DNA of 9,030 nucleotides. Origin: Pseudobdellovibrionaceae bacterium (GTDB lineage: Bacteria > Bdellovibrionota > Bdellovibrionia > Bdellovibrionales > JAMPXM01). Position 1 is the stretch's first letter, and each line of letters starts with the position of its first letter. The notes below the pieces were generated by a model that saw nothing but the letters and a program-made list of their open reading frames with translations, had not been told where the DNA came from and ran no database searches. The position numbers and the translations under genes were made by a program. Below, piece by piece: positions 7,652 to 9,030 of the stretch. Where the stretch lies: the NCBI GenBank assembly GCA_913776405.1, contig CAJYOV010000175.1:1-9030 (forward strand), given 5' to 3'.

Positions 7652-9030
7652 ATAGAGATGCGGCTTCGCAGTTGATGAGCGCCTTCGTTTCCGCGAGCGC
7701 CTTCGCATCACCCATAGCCTCGAGTGCCTGCCACGCTCCGAGGACCTGGCGGTAAATCAGTAAGCGCCGTGCATGACCTTCTGCACTTTGAGTTTCCACG
7801 TAAGTATCTTCAGCGCGCTTCAACTGCGCTTTCATGCTCATGATATTTTGAGCGAGCGAATTCAGTTTCCCATCAGGTGAGCTGAGAGCCCATTCCATCG
7901 CGAAGCGTTCGCGGTTTGCTTTGTAATCAACGAGTATCTTGGCTTGCGCCGGTTGAGTCAGAGTCATGATCGAGAGATTGAAGAGTGCCGTCTGGTCGGC
8001 TGCGCCTAATCCGCCACGAGTATCGAGCGCGCCGAAAAAGTCTTTTTCGAGCGAAAGGTCATCAGGACTCAGATTTGCGCCGCCAGAACGCGCAAACCAA
8101 TTCCATCTTTGAAGTAGCGATGTACGAGCGCGGTAAAGAGACTCCGCCAAGCGGCTGTACTCGATGTCTTGAAGCTGAAGATCAGACGCGTACTGGTTTT
8201 CAAGATCCTTCAGATCTTGGATTGAGCCGCTCAAAGCAGCTGCAATCTGTGGGTAGTCGCTGACAAAAACCTGAGTCATCGCTGAAACAAAGGCATCTTT
8301 CGATTTGTACTCGGCATCGCTAACCGATTTCGAGTTCAGAGTAGCCGCTGCCAGAATTTTTTGAATCTCGGCTGAAGTCTTTGAACCAGAGCGCGGAGCG
8401 AGGCCGGCTTCGATCGCAAGAGCCCATTTCCAAAGATAGAAGTCCGAAGTGCTAAGCGGAATGTCCTTCGCCTTGTCTTCGAGAGCGGCAGCACGGTGGG
8501 CTGCCAAGATTGAACTTTTTGGCTCACGCAACTTTCTACCCGAGACGACATCGACGCCGGTCAGTTGCTCGGTGAACGAACGCTCGTAACCTTGGTAGTT
8601 GGGGCCGTCTACGTTCGGAGTGCAGCCAGATGCCGTTGTATCTTCCGTGACGGCCGTAAAACCGCAGACGCGCGAATCCGGAGATGATGGGTACCCACCC
8701 GAAGTTCCAACCGCCATCTTGTGGAAGCCGCCGGAGTAACACTGGCTCATCGCGTAGACCACGCGACCGGCTGAAACCTGGCGATCCAAGGTCGACTTCA
8801 GAGTCTTTTGCGAGAGACAACGGTCTTGCGGCGTTCCCATCTGGTATTGGCCGGTTTGAAGATTGGCCGTGAACGCCCAAAGATCGATGCAGTTATCGCT
8901 GAAAGACGAGTTCATCGATCCGTCCGCCAGGGTCTTCGGCATGCCGTGATCGCTGACAAAGACAAACATCGTCTCTGACTTTTTCATCTGACTTAACTGA
9001 GGCTGCGCGAAGTAGGCAGCAACCTCACTT
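7650..9030 (-). CDS. Caspase/legumain-like (clan CD) cysteine peptidase, N-terminus outside window
   Basis: The frame is open to the right edge, giving 459 visible residues. The Met at 8987 is internal: 14 codons upstream of it are open and the catalytic His lies only 14 residues beyond, so the true start is past 9030. Clan CD peptidases (legumain C13, caspase C14) carry a His-Gly motif after a hydrophobic strand and a Cys after a second strand. Here MFVFVSDHG gives His28 and RVVYAMSQCYSGGF gives Cys97, 69 residues apart. GFTAVTEDTTASG (about 123-135) and YERSFTEQL (148-156) resemble the later substrate-pocket and core-strand regions of the fold. Further cysteines (47, 71, 122, 136, 454) could form disulfides, suggesting export (inference; the signal region is not visible). 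Residues about 165-459 are mostly helical with no known domain. Family assignment is by motif; substrate and role are unknown. A catalytically altered relative is possible but the dyad is intact. Confidence 0.75.
   Translation of the reverse strand, partial: SEVAAYFAQPQLSQMKKSETMFVFVSDHGMPKTLADGSMNSSFSDNCIDLWAFTANLQTGQYQMGTPQDRCLSQKTLKSTLDRQVSAGRVVYAMSQCYSGGFHKMAVGTSGGYPSSPDSRVCGFTAVTEDTTASGCTPNVDGPNYQGYERSFTEQLTGVDVVSGRKLREPKSSILAAHRAAALEDKAKDIPLSTSDFYLWKWALAIEAGLAPRSGSKTSAEIQKILAAATLNSKSVSDAEYKSKDAFVSAMTQVFVSDYPQIAAALSGSIQDLKDLENQYASDLQLQDIEYSRLAESLYRARTSLLQRWNWFARSGGANLSPDDLSLEKDFFGALDTRGGLGAADQTALFNLSIMTLTQPAQAKILVDYKANRERFAMEWALSSPDGKLNSLAQNIMSMKAQLKRAEDTYVETQSAEGHARRLLIYRQVLGAWQALEAMGDAKALAETKALINCEAASL

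Overview
The window looks like chromosomal DNA of a motile Gram-negative bacterium, most likely a Bdellovibrionota (Bdellovibrio-like) relative. The reasons are a short flagellin ending in ALKLIG, a set of exported or lipid-anchored proteins and proteases, and moderate GC content. This placement is inferred from family resemblance and was not checked by a search. No tRNA, rRNA, CRISPR array, insertion sequence or phage gene was seen.

Layout. Positions 1-731 (minus) hold the 5' part of a Gly/Ser-rich lipoprotein gene that runs off the left edge. A 322-bp spacer follows, with an inverted repeat and a strong terminator for the flagellin gene fliC (1054-1887, minus). The fliC leader carries a second, near-perfect Shine-Dalgarno site and a six-codon mini-ORF, with inverted repeats further upstream. 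A roughly 520-bp stretch with no convincing gene separates it from a lipid-anchored chymotrypsin-fold serine protease (2567-3616, plus). That gene converges, 9 bp apart, with a two-gene minus-strand operon: a 95-aa four-cysteine protein (4647-4934) and a membrane-anchored alpha/beta hydrolase (3626-4639). Divergent from this operon is full-length clpB (4991-7594, plus), with a sigma-32-like promoter in the shared 56-bp gap. A two-way terminator separates clpB from a convergent gene (7650-9030, minus) for a caspase/legumain-like (clan CD) cysteine peptidase whose N-terminus lies beyond the right edge.

How the genes relate. There is no single pathway. The locus combines motility (fliC), heat-shock disaggregation (clpB), two predicted proteases of different catalytic classes, one clearly exported and one probably so, and a putative small-molecule hydrolase. 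The least explained parts are the clan CD peptidase, the four-cysteine protein translationally linked to the hydrolase and head-to-head with clpB, and the fliC leader. I did not find convincing evidence of a complete new multi-gene system.
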